DNA of 64,000 nt from Lates calcarifer. Taxonomy: Eukaryota > Chordata > Actinopteri > Centropomidae. Positions 12,432-24,800 of this stretch are shown here, one piece after another. The stretch covers positions 3,008,431 through 3,072,430 of the forward strand of contig NC_066844.1 in NCBI RefSeq assembly GCF_001640805.2, read 5' to 3'. The notes beneath the pieces were generated by a model, which saw only the letters and a program-made list of their open reading frames with translations, did no database searches and was not told where the DNA came from. Each line of letters starts with the position of its first letter. The stretch's first letter is position 1. The translations under genes and the position numbers were made by a program.

Positions 12432-15400
12432 TTATGGTGTGACGTTGACAGTGTGGCTGGCCTTGACGTCTCTGAAGGTGGAGCAGTCAAAGTCGATTAT
12501 GAGAGTCTTCTTTCCGGTCTTGTAGGGAACAAAGGAGAACTTGACACGTAGTTCTTTGTTTGGCAGCAGATTTGGAGGCCTGTGGGTAACACAAGAGGAG
12601 ATGATAAAAGAAATCTGCATTTACAGTATCTACTTTTTTGAGGTGTTGTGTAGTAAAACTTAAGTACTCTCTTTTAAGATGTGCCTGTAGCAATGACTGT
12701 CAAAAATTGGCATTATAAGATCCGTAATCTTGTATATTTAGGCAGACTGTTGTTGTGCAGTTGCTTGTGTCCTTCTTGACTTCTTGTGTTAAATGAAAAC
12801 TTAGAACATAGAAAACTGTAACCTTACCACTTATTTCTCAAAGTAAGGTATCCAAAAAAGTAGTTTTGATATTCTGAAAGTAATATATTAGGCTATTATT
12901 TCAAATGAAGCCCAGTTCTAACTCTACCTTGAATACAGACATATGCATTACTGAAACTGCTGACTGAGAAAATGTTAAAGTTAAATTGTTTTAGTCATTT
13001 ATCAAGTAAAAGTACCTGAAATTTTTACTGGTGGTTGAATTTTTATCAAAAAGGATTGGTAACTTATCAGACTGAAAAAGAAAAATGTAGTCACATGGAA
13101 AAACTGCACCATTAACAGATTATTTTGCTAAATAACATACAGATTAATTTCACACTTTTGCTGTTACCAGGCTACAGCCTTTGAATAATATTCCCAGAGG
13201 TTATGTTACACACACACTTACTTGATTTCAGCCTCCTCTTTATACAGGCCACTTCCAGAGAAAGTCAGAGTGCAGTTCGTCAGAGTCTCATCGACTGGGT
13301 TCATGAAAACCACCTCCCCACTTGCCTCGCGGTACAGTTTGACCTCACTGGGAACCTGGAAACACAGATTTCAGATTATTCAAATGCACTCAGCCAGGCA
13401 CCCAAACAGTGACCTGCTGAAAACATCCCAACATACCCATCATGCATCAAGAAGACACAGAAAAACAGAGAAACAGGGTAGAAATGGACATATTTTTATG
13501 CCAACAATTTTGCAATGTAAGTTTATGGTTGTAGCTTCTTGAATCATGAGGGTCAACACAAAACCTTTATTTATATTACTAACAAGCTGCTGAAAACAAG
13601 AAACCAGACTGCATACATCAACGTCAAAATGTATGCAGCTTTGAATTTTTGTCTGCAATGCTTGAATATAATAATATTGTTTCCAAGACTCAAGACACCA
13701 CCATATGGACGAATGTTGTCCACACAAGAAAACGATTCCTATTCTTGTTCTGACATTCATGTTAGAATGAATTGTACTCAGTACAGAGCTCTCTAAATTG
13801 TCATTCATTTCCCAGTACAAGAAGAAACACCAACAGCTGTCAACTAATGTGACAGGTATTATTAGTGAAAGACAAAGTTAGACGACAGATGATTTTAGAG
13901 AAGGAAGGTTTTTTTCTACTGACGGTGAGGGAGATGGGAGGGTCCTGCAGCACAATGTCGTCCACAGCCAGGTATGTGTTTTCTGGCTTCTCTTTGTCTG
14001 TGACCACAGCTGAAATGTTCATACTGTCACTTTCCACCATGTGTTTATGGTAGACCGAGAACGGGACCAGGACAGGGATGGACAGCTCTGGAGGAGACAG
14101 AGGAAGAGAGGGAGATTTTAAATCGGTTGACATGCAGTAATTTAAAACTCCTGCTGTCCAGCCATCCAGAGGAAGAGTCACCTTTCCCAGGCTCCAGTGT
14201 CTCCTCCTTCAGCCTCAGTCTGGATGTTTGCAGCAGGTGAGCCGTTGTACTTCATGGCCTGGACACTGATGTTGATGGACAGCGGCCTGGCGACACTGCT
14301 CTCACTGTGCAGCACCAACCTCAGGCTCACATCCTTACCGTCCATCGGCTTGGACACCTGCCGCACCATACGATGTATGAATAAGACATGGAAGGAGATT
14401 TAATGTAAGTCATACATTGAACCTACCCTACATACAGAGATATCAACCATTCAAATCCAGTGCGATCCAGTATTAGGATTAAATTTGACTAAAAATAAGA
14501 CACTAAACATCCTCAATAGCTCTAAAGGGAAACTTCAGGCTTGTAACGTACCTCTTCAAATTGCATGAACACTTCTGGCGGTGGAGGGTTTTCCTCTGTC
14601 TCCATTTCATACTCATTGTTGAAGTCTCTGCTGGTGGCATATTCAAAGACCTCTCTCTCCTTCTCTGTGCCTGTAAAGAGTGGTGTATTAGTGCTGATGA
14701 CTGAAGAGTATTGCTCATACCTCAGCTGTGATTCACAATATTTTACCTGCTCACTAAAAGCAGATTAAATACCTCAAAAGCAGCTGGGGTGTTTGTGTGC
14801 GTAAACTGTTGACCAGGTGAACCCACCTTCTTTGTGTTTGTAGGTGTGAGTGATGTCCAACCTCTCGTCGGAGCCGACAGCTTTGGTTGAGATATTCTTA
14901 CCAACTCTCTTAGTGTCAGAGGACATTTTCACCTCTGAACCATCAGCTAGGACCTGACAGGAAACAACTAAGGCAATCAATTCATGAAACAAAAAACTGG
15001 AAATAAAATTGGATTTTTAAAGTTGCACATTGCCGGAAGGGGGCACACCTGTTGTACAGACAGCTACGTGCTGCCTTCACGGCACCTCCCCATGAAATCA
15101 CCCGCTATAAATGACCTTCAAACGGCAGTAAACAATTCCTGGTATGTAACTCCTCAAAATGGTCTGAAAACACTAGTAAGTTCTTCTTTTATTAGAATCC
15201 AAACTTTGAACGTGAAGGAGTCGGCTGCTGTCGAGTTACTAGTGTTTGGTGAGTTGAAGCAAACATTCCTTATGAGCTTGTTCGTGATATATCAAAGTTA
15301 TGTTTGGCTGTGGCTGGCCCACTGTTTATTTTGTTTATTTTTAGTGCTAAAGGCCCCAGTGTTCCCTGAATATGATGATGATGAGGTTATGGGCTCAAGC

Positions 15401-18400
15401 TCTGCTCACTAACCAGCCAGTCAACACAGTCAGCATTGACCTCAGCGAAGACAAATGGGACATCGTATTTGAGATGGGTGTCTCCGTTCAGGATGGCTTT
15501 GACTGGGGCTGGACCGCAGCAGTAAAGACCTATACAAAGAGAAATAGTTTAAGTCATCAGATGTATGGGGAAGAAACTGTTGATCACTTAGAGAGAAAGA
15601 AACAACAACAGAGTCATTACCATCGCTCATCTCCTGTGGTGTTGGATCCAGAACTTGCCAGCCATCATATTTACCATCCTCTGCCAAGTCTGGACGTCTC
15701 ATCCACCCCTCCACCCACACATGGAAGTTCCTAAAACACCACACAACATTCAGATTCTGGTTGGATGAGCTTGGAAGCTCACACTGATTGACACCTTTCT
15801 GTGTGTGCATTCTCAAAGAAAGGAAATTTAGCATCTCACCAAATACTGTCCCCAGTTTCTTTCTTTTCGACACCATGGTCGGCATGGTACTTGTCAATGG
15901 TCAGGTTCATGTTGTTGTCGTGAGCTGACGTGAAGTTGGTGACAACGCGGCAGGGGATGCCCAACAGACGCATCACTGGAACCAAAACAAAGAAAAACAA
16001 ACAGGGGATGTTATTAAGTTATATAGGTTATAAGATGATGTGTATTATCATTTCAGTTGTTGAAATTTGCTCATATTGTCAAGCCATCAGTTTAAAGTCC
16101 AAGGATGTTCAAATTCTAATGATCTGAACCAGAGAAAATTAGCAAATCTGCACATTTAAGGAGCTGGAACCAGAGAACGTTTGGCATTTTTGCTTATTAA
16201 ATGATGCAATCCAACAATTAAGTATCAAAAATGTTGTCGTTTAGGTTTGTGATGACAGATGTTCCAGGTGTGAGGTGAGGAGCCAGATATTACCTGAGCA
16301 CATCACGCCAGCGAACACCCAGCACTGCCCGTACTTGACTGGGTAGCACTCAGTAAACCAGCGATTAAGGATGGCGTGGCTGCCGCTCCAGTGAGAGGGT
16401 GCGAACCCGTCGTCGTATGGCCCTCCCCAACGTCCGTTCAGGACTCCAAAGTCATCCATACAGTTGACCTGAAAGAAAACAGACAAATGAGTTGTCAGTC
16501 TCCACCAAATTTCAATATGTGAAACTGAAGGATGTCACATGTTCTCCAAACATCAAACTTTAGACCACAAGACTAAATGATTTAAAAGTTATAAACCTAT
16601 TATTAAACCACAATTTTAATGGGTTATTGCAATTAATATTTATTTACAAACATGCAGGCAAGTGCAAGCCTGATGGTTAAGTGTAAAACCCCTAATTATT
16701 GACTTAATTACTTTCTATTGAGCCATGAAGTATTTCTCATTAAATGAGAAAAGGTTATTAGTTGCTAACTATATTGTAAGCCAAAAAGATGTTAGATGAG
16801 CTAACATGCTCACAACAACAACGTTAACATACAGATACTAAGCAGATATATTGTTTAGCATGTTCACAGCCTTGTTTTACTGTGTTAACATGGTAACATT
16901 TGTTAATTAACACTAAACACAAAACACAACTGAGGCTGATACACAACAGACAAATAAGAATCTTCAAATATAATGGGAGAACATGGCTCAAGGAGTAACC
17001 TACACCCAGGATGAAAATACTATCATTCAGTGATTTAACATTTTAATTTGCAGAAGGTAGTATTACTCTGTATCACATCATTCAAAAATACCAGCCTAAG
17101 AATGTAAGTAAACCACTGCTTTGCTGCTCTTAAAGATCTGGGGAGATATCAGTGTTAAACACAGAGATCATGTCCTACCATGGCACTGACTACGCGGCCG
17201 ACGTAGATGGGGTCACAGCGAGCAGAAACATCTTCAGCTGGGTCTTCCATGTGTTTGTAGTTGACATCCAGTATGGCCAGACAAATCTTCACCATGTTGT
17301 CCTCAAACTGGACAGAAAGAGACAAGAATAGAGACACTGAGACACTGTATTTTATTCATGGCAATATGGGGATATTTAACTACAGATGGTTATATTACTA
17401 AAAATCTAAAGGAGACACTATCTGTTGTTGGTGGTATATTTGAGTAGCTCTTGTCATACATGCAACTACAGTTCCTGCACAGTAGTAAGTTAGAACGCTA
17501 TTGAGACAAATAATGGCCTTAAAAATGTTTGAATTTTCTCAAAATCGAATTTGGACATGATCTAAATGTGCTTTCTCTGTGAGCTTTAGACCATGTGCTT
17601 AGACTGTTAAAATATTCTGTGATCTGATCTGCTTCAAGTTGCACATCAGTAAGCTTTGTCTGTATAATAAGTGTTTATTTTCATGTGTGTGCACCTGTCC
17701 AAAGTCCCAGGACATAGAGCTGATGTAATTATGACTTCCTCTGTAGATGGTTCCTTGTTCATTCATCACATACTCCTGTCTTTCCTTCTCATCAGGCAGA
17801 AACACAGAGTCATCTACAGTGAGGGTGGAATAATGCACATAGATTTACAGGTGACAGTTCAGAGACAAGGTTTAGAGGTACTCATATTCTTACATAAAGT
17901 ACTTGATTACAATACAACAACAGCAACATATAAACCCTGTTGATGGATAGACAAATAAACAGACATATATTAAACCTACCAGGACACCAGGGGTTGAAGA
18001 GCACCACCAGTGTTGCCAGTGATGTCTCCTCTTCCCTGTGTTTCACAGACAGCTCGTACTCTCCTATGGGGCTGACAGCAGGGGGGGTAATGTTCAAAAT
18101 CAAGACGCCTGTTAGTGAGGAGGAGTTCTTGTGAAGCTCAACCTTCCATACTGCCTTTGCCGATGGTGAACGCTTCACGCTGTCTGGAATACCGAAGCAT
18201 GACTTTGTCCCCACGTTCTCAGATGGAAGTTCACCTGTAGAGAGGAGTCACTGACAGAGTCATTTACTGTTGGAACACTGCTCTATGTCCATCCATCCAC
18301 TGAACCTCCAAGTTAAAGCAGTGATTTGCTCTCTTTCTTTCTTTAGATAAATCCCATAAAAAGACCAGAATCAGTGATGCGAGAGGTGATTAAATGGTCT

Positions 18401-20696
18401 GTGGTCTAAGGTTGAAGGAGATGAGTTTGACAGGTACATTTAGATCTGAGTGATTAATCAGAAAGTTTGAAGTTAATAACCTCTGTGGTATTTCTTTTTC
18501 AGGTAATTGAAAGTTGCTAGTCAGCACTGACTGAGACGATGGACGACAAGGGCTCATCACACAAGGAGGACAAATAATTTGATGAGAGACTGACCCGTCA
18601 CTGCGATGATGGTGAGTGGGTGGAGGTCGGGGTTGAAAGGTTGAGTCAGTTTAAGGGTCAGAGTGAAGGGCTGGCCTCGTCTCACGATCAGCTGTTCCTC
18701 TGAGATTTCACTGGTGTGGTGTTCAGTGTTGTTGGTCTTAATGTGGAGGTCCACTTCCTTTAGGACTGAAAGAAATACAAAAATATATAGAAACATGGAC
18801 AAGTTGGCAGAATGTGTAAAATGTCAACACTCTCCATTTTGTTTATTACAGGAGTTTGATTAGATTTAAAAGAAACAAATACAGCATGAACAGTTGTGAC
18901 CCGACTCAACACACTGCAGCTAAAGAAAACAAAAACAAACAAAGAAAAGATTTTCAAAATTTTTACTACACATTCCTCACAATTTGGGGAAAAAAATCAC
19001 AACACAAGAAAGACCAACTTAACACCCACTGAACGTCTTGTTTTTGCTGTCCTTCAGTGCTCACCTCTCACCACGCTGATGTTGAAATGTACTCCAGGGT
19101 GTGTCAGTACACTACTACACTGATACAGGGTGCAGGTACAGCCTGGTGCTAAGCATAAAGCAAAGCTAAACATAAGCAAATAAAAAAGCCAATTACCACT
19201 AATGAGTGGTGAGATTATTTATCACTTCTTAGTGCAACCTTTTTGATCTGAACTATTAGCATCATTTCTGTATTTGCTTGTGTTTTTTGCATTTGCATTC
19301 AGTTAATGCAACACCTGTTATCAATCCAAGTTTACATTACAAATGAAGGTCATGTGGATAAACTGGATAAGCAGGAAGTGCTGTTGATGCAACAGACACA
19401 CAAAACTCTGTAATTCTTGATATTTTCACTGGATATCAGAGATAAACGCTGGTTTTTAATGACTTCTACGTCTTCTTAACTGTTCTACAGTTCAGCATTA
19501 CTGATTCCACAACAGTTAAAGCTGCTGACTCTCGCTCAGTTAGAGGGAGATTGTACCTGCTCACCAAAGTTACAGAGGAACAACAGGTGTTCAGGGAGCA
19601 GAGTGGGAATGACAGAGGCTCCATTCTCCCTGTTACAAGTCAGTGAACCATCATAATGACTCTGAAGCTGCTATTTTCACAACATTTTCACAACCTCAGC
19701 ATCTACAAAAGTTCACTGCTTGGCCAGATTTAACCGTTTCAACCTTGATACGCTGATGTTTTTTTTGATGTGCAAATGATCAAATCCACACTGGGTACAT
19801 TATGTCTTATGTTATTGCATAACAAGTTTGGGACAGTTAGGACATAACAAGATCACATAATGCCTCCTCAAATGTAGAATGCATGGGTCATGCATGCCTG
19901 GAAATCCCAGCTTAGGGTGTGGAGTGTCCTCGATTTACCTCAGAAAACTGGCTCAGCGGGTCAAAAGTTACTGTGCTGTTTAGTAATACTGCTGAAAACC
20001 AGGCAGGGTGGAGAGTGGAAGGCGGTGAAAATAAATAAACATACCAGAGTGAAATGTTACTGATATAGAGTTCCTGTTTGTGGTTAAGAGATGTGTGTCA
20101 ATGGGACAAGACTGAACAGGGCAGGATAAGAAAAGAACCCAGTGCTCTCTCCTGCCGTAAATTCTCTGAACAACACCCTGGAAAAATGTGTCAGCATTCA
20201 GTTGCACAAAAAAACAATCACACTGCTGATAAAAATGAAAAAATGTACCTGATAAGTGACATTTTTATATTAATACATAAAATGATTATGTGTAATGTTA
20301 AAGGTGTTGCTCTTTGTGATGAACCCAGAGAGAATGACCACACGACTTCGGTTGCCCTCAGTTATTCAGAGCATTTTGGCATCTTTCAGCTATCCATCCC
20401 ACAAACATACGGTTTATAGTTTCACCATTGCCATCATGATTTCCAGCAGCAGGCAGCTGTTTACAGCGTAAAAAGCTTGAATTAATTACATTCTCTGTAC
20501 ACTACCTACCTGACACCAAACAGCAGGTAGAAGTAAGTAACTGGCTGGGGTACATAGTGGAGCACTGAGCAGCTAAAGTGCACGCAAGCAGTTCATTCAG
20601 TGCATGCAAGCTGGTATACATCGAGCATTTTGATGAATGCAGAGACCTGCCAAAAAAACGGACATACTTACTAGGTTGTTTAACCTCTTCTGTCAT
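12432..20696 (-). CDS. Transglutaminase copy B (TGM5-like), all 15 coding exons, frameshifted in exon 12
   Basis: Tandem paralogue of copy A. Coding exons: 20672-20696, 18595-18765, 17980-18234, 17695-17813, 17179-17307, 16294-16468, 15840-15975, 15621-15730, 15414-15529, 14827-14953, 14552-14670, 14182-14357, 13924-14087, 13222-13355, 12432-12579 (ends in TAA). They total 2104 bp, that is about 700 residues plus one extra base, close to the usual 690-720 of the family. The triad is present: [25 protein letters not shown]; so is the SHWSG tryptophan that corresponds to the transition-state Trp of TGM2. There is no signal peptide, as expected for a cytosolic enzyme. A single extra base in exon 12 creates a stop (14045-14047) before barrel 2. 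Exons 13-15 remain otherwise open with good splice sites, so the damage is either very recent or a sequence error. Confidence 0.9.
14182..14357 (-). other. Exon 12 of transglutaminase copy B with +1 frameshift
   Basis: This exon is 176 bp; copy A has 175 bp here. Copy B reads cttcagcctcag where copy A reads cttcacctcag, an extra base near 14212. Copy A's frame gives the expected [14 protein letters not shown]. Copy B's gives [15 protein letters not shown], then a stop 14 codons into exon 13. Only about two substitutions separate the two copies elsewhere in the exon, and one is synonymous, so the indel stands out against very low divergence. Confidence 0.8.
19425..19655 (-). mobile_element. 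Dispersed repeat, intron 1 of copy B (inverted partner of 9026-9240)
   Basis: The reverse complement contains cattcccactctgctccctg and gtgagcaggtacaatctccc, matching the intron 1 element of copy A in opposite orientation. No coding capacity is seen. Confidence 0.6.
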
Positions 20697-20830
20697 CTTT
20701 CCAGAATTTTATTTGTAATAGTAGATGAGGAGACAGTAAAATGCTCTCTGGCAGGCTCTCAGCGGTGCACTGACATCTGACTTGGCCCTGATGGTTTTTA
20801 AAACACCTTCCAAGCCCAGCCCCATTTCAC
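20697..20830 (-). promoter_or_regulatory. Putative promoter/5' UTR of transglutaminase copy B
   Basis: On the minus strand a G-rich GGGGCTGGGCTTGG is followed by TTTTAAAAAC (about 20794-20803), a TATA-like element about 100 bp before the ATG. The block is homologous to that upstream of copy A. The transcription start is inferred and not defined by the sequence. Confidence 0.4.
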
Positions 20831-21496
20831 ATTTGTGTGGAACAAATACGGCAGCCTGGATCCTTTACCAGTTCATGGGTGCAAAGCATGTTATTATTCA
20901 TTACACTGCTGTTACATTTTATTGCATCAATTTGCTTTAGTCCAAAGCGACTGTCAATAAGAGTGTGTGATGTCTGCATTTTGGACTATCCCAGTTGCTC
21001 TCGATTGTTTGTATTTTTAATTCCTCTGGCTATTTGAGATTAGTAGGACCTAATAAGTAAAACTAAACCTAAACCGTGCCTTTGAACAGGAAGTAGTTGT
21101 TGGAAAATATGTCCGTATATGGGGGCAATGTAGTTACAACATTTTCTAAATCTATAAATTTTCCTTGCTCCACACTCCAAACTAGGAATGTCCATTTTGT
21201 CTGTAGGAACAGTCTGTGTATGAAGGGCTCATTCTAAGCTAATGAAAGGTTCAGGTTGTAATACTCTGATGAAAACATAATTATTAATACTACCTTCCAT
21301 TTCTGCTAGTAGATCGCCCTAAATCCTGCACACTTTAAGCATTAAAGCTGAAACTTGTAACCTTTAATATTTGCCAAACGTATCTGAACCTTTCATTACA
21401 CAGCTGCCAAATGAAGTTGTGTCTATCCTGTTTTTTTTTTTTTTTTTGCTGTTCAGCTAGTCATCATGGATCAACCCTTAAGGGCAACTGAGGATA

Positions 21497-21502
21497 TTTA
21501 TT
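21497..21502 (-). terminator. Candidate polyadenylation signal of ccndbp1
   Basis: AATAAA on the minus strand, about 385 bases past the TAG at 21886. The intervening 3' UTR would contain the (CA)n tract at 21733-21811. Tentative. Confidence 0.35.
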
Positions 21503-21732
21503 TATCACTTTAATTAACCCAGTTGGTACATTGTGCCACAACTGGATCAGGTTGTGTGTGTTTGTCTGGCAGATGGTTAAATGCGGATTAACTATGTAGA
21601 CATGTTGAGGTTATGCAGTGTTACATAATGAAACTTCTTCAAAAGGTGTTCATGTTCAAGACCTGAGTCCTTTGTTTTAATCATTTGTTGGACACAGCAA
21701 TACTCTTTGAAAGCCATGTTTCTGTTTGTACA

Positions 21733-21811
<79 letters not shown>
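21733..21811. repeat. (CA)n microsatellite in the presumed 3' UTR of ccndbp1
   Basis: About 39 uninterrupted CA dinucleotides, 75 bp downstream of the ccndbp1 stop. The duplicated counterpart near 11240 has only a short interrupted acacacata tract, so the expansion is specific to the functional locus. Confidence 0.95.
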
Positions 21812-21885
21812 AACCACTGAAGCCAATCATTCCACACACTGGCACATGAAACCACTCAACAGACTCCTTTAACTGCACAGAAATA

Positions 21886-24800
21886 CTATGTGTCCTGCTG
21901 AATAAGGTCTTTGGTTTTTTGCAGGTTGTGATCGACGGCCCCATCTAAGAACTGAACCCAGGTCAGCTCTGATTCCCCACACACATGACTGGACCTATGG
22001 GGGCAGAGAGGAGGGGAGTGTAGTGAAAAAGTTGGAACAATGGCTGTCATGAAGAAAAAAGATCTACACCCACTCGTTTCTCAGACCACTTCTAACCCAT
22101 CCAACAACTTTCCCTGAGGACATTTGCCTTTTCTCACCTTAACTGATTTCCAGGTAACTTACTGTTACACATCAACTCAACCTCAACACCAGGATTTCTT
22201 TGTGACTTTCATCCTCAGCAAAACATCCACAAACTTTGAAGCTGATTGGATGTGCAGTTAAATAAAAATACAGAGAGATTCATCCATGTATAGTTAGATG
22301 CGTTTTGGCTTATAATTTAGGTGAATCAGTCTTACCTGATGATATCCAGAACTTTCTTTAACACTGCTGCCAATTTAGAAACCTGCAGAGAGAAACCTTC
22401 TTTTATTTATGTGTTATTTTTTATTTACATGATTTTAATGCAAATGCAACAACACAGTTCTGTTTTGAGACGGTAACGGGTGGCAGTGACAACCTGAAGC
22501 TGCTGTTAAAATACACTGACAGGCTACAACGTGTCACAGGAGCAGCTGGCACGATCACTTAATATTGTTTAATAACGGAATACAAACAACTGAGACTTGA
22601 CCTGTTCTGACTGCAACAGATTTCTTCAGTAAAACGGACTACGCTTTGATCTGATTGAGCCAGTTGGGGCAGATTTCTGCAGTGGCTTTGATAAGGTCAC
22701 AGAGAAAACAGAGAGCTGCTTTTAGTTTTATGATGCATCATAGTGGTGTCAATGTAATTAAGTGAAACTGCTTTTGACAGAAGAAAGAAAGTACTGTTTG
22801 ACTTTTGGGGGGCCACCCTAGTGGCTACTTTGTTTTATTTTGATGCTTTTCCAGTAAAGTAGCTACTGGTGAGGCCAGCAGATCAACAAAATATTTTAAA
22901 GTCTCTAACCCTGACTATGTTTCATTAGTGATAAAGCTATGAGTGCGTTTGTATGTGTGAATGTGCGTCTTACGTTGTTCTCGACCCCGCTGTAGTCCAT
23001 GGGTGGGTACAGACAGAGGGCCAGGTCATCAACACTGAAGAGAAAAGACATGTAAGAGACTGATATTTGTTTTCATGGCTGTGATGACTTTTATACATCG
23101 CTATGTATAACATGAATTTAGGATGTATGGGTCTGTGTGTGCACCTACCCAGGGCTAATCTCTTTGGCAATGTCAGCCAGGTCGTCCAGTTGAGACAGGC
23201 TCTGAGGTGTGGTAACATCACCGTTGGCTTTGACAGCTGTCGTCAGCTTCCTCAGGCATGCCGCTGATGCCTTCATCAGCCCCTGGCAGGGGCCAATCAC
23301 ACGCCGGTCCTTCTCTGACCAGTATGTGTCTTGGTTGCCTCGTGGCTCGTCCCCGTCCTGGTCGTCATCGAGGACGTCGCTGAACGGATCCTGAGCCTCA
23401 GATAAGGCCTGGGTGAGGGTGAAATGTTCTGAATATTTTGCTTTATGTATTATATTGTCATCTTAATTTTCCACACTGCGGACCTGTTCTTTTTTCACGG
23501 TGTGTTCGTACCTGTTCAATTTCCTCAATGGCGTCTTTTACAACTCCAGTCTGAGCACTCAGAACGACCAGCACTGCTGCTTTATTATCTGTAGAATACA
23601 CAGGTTTTTCATCAGTGAATCTGTAAATAAAACCTTGCCAAAATCAAAGAAATGCACTCTCAAAATCCTTCCTACCTGCTGATTCACACACTAGGTGAAG
23701 TACAAAGTCCCCCTGCCATCTGACTGAACTGTCATACATACATTTAAAATCCTACACAACCAGTCTCATTTGTCCTGCAGCAAAACTCCAATTATAAACC
23801 TGTGTGAATTGGGGCTGTGGCACATAACTCCACACAGGCTAACATGGGTCATATGGTTAGGTCAGATCTACTGCAGCACCTATCGATGTAATTATTAGGA
23901 CTAAGATTAATAACAATATCTGACAACATTGACCTCCGCTGCTACTGACAATGTAAAATACATTTAAAGACCAGGGTTAAGTAAGTTGGTGTTGGAAGCT
24001 GACTTTAGCAACAAATCCACTACTCCAACCTGAACCTTAACTCATCTTTTTAATCCTGTCACGTAAACTGACCTCGTGGCAACTGGGCGAAGCAGTCACA
24101 GGCTGACCACACGCCTCCTGTTGATGTTAACTGTTCCTGGGTCAGACTAAAGAAGAACAGAGGAAAAGAGCCAGGAAGAGAGGAGGGGGGACAGAGAGGG
24201 GCTTAGTACTTGCAAACATGTATTTGTAATTAACTCATCTGTCACATGTTCTCATTTTGATATTAAATGGTCTTTTTTTTGTTGATCAGTGTCAGACAGG
24301 AACAGGTTGAAAAGTGCGTGCATATTTGTTGCCATGACAGTACAAAGGTTATCATTTACTTATTACAAGTTAAGCGCTAACAGAAAAAACTCATGTACCA
24401 CTGAATTAATTTCAGGTATCACAGCAACATTAGTGTTTGTGTGTGTTTTATCTTTGTTACATTTTGTTCTACTGTGGCTGTGGTTGTGAACATAAACTAC
24501 AACTTATTATGAAATCTTATATGTGCGTATTTACGTCTGTAGCGGTGACCTCAGTATGACCTCTAGCAGCTGTGCGACTCCCTCCAGAACCTCGACTGTG
24601 GCGTCTCTGACCTGTCGCCGCAGACTGACACCTGAGACACGGAGAGGAGAGACAACACAAACACAATGACAAGCAGCTCCTGGTCATGAGGATTTAATAG
24701 AGATTTAGGAACGTTTCACTGATTTCATGGAGCAGAGGTTGGTGGCTTTTACTTTTTGTTTGTTGTCAGGCGGTAGATAGTGTTCAGAACAGAAAAGATT

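Larger units (their letters stand above)
1..21994. repeat. Tandem segmental duplication: transglutaminase gene plus 3' end of ccndbp1
   Basis: Two units of roughly 10-11 kb in the same orientation. Unit A runs from the left edge to about 11450; unit B from about 12 kb to about 21994. They share exon order, promoter sequence (9602-9735 against 20697-20830), an intron 1 segment (7620-7880 against 19855-20125) and the ccndbp1 terminal exon with its flank (11160-11450 against about 21640-21994). Several introns differ strongly in length: intron 8 is 933 bp in A and 91 bp in B; intron 7 is 718 and 109; intron 6 is 770 and 318. The duplication is therefore not very recent overall, although parts are nearly identical. 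Confidence 0.8.

Noticed and set aside
15372..15734. 120-residue open frame on the plus strand
   Set aside because: It is the antisense of transglutaminase copy B exons 8-9; splice sites and protein similarity support the minus strand.
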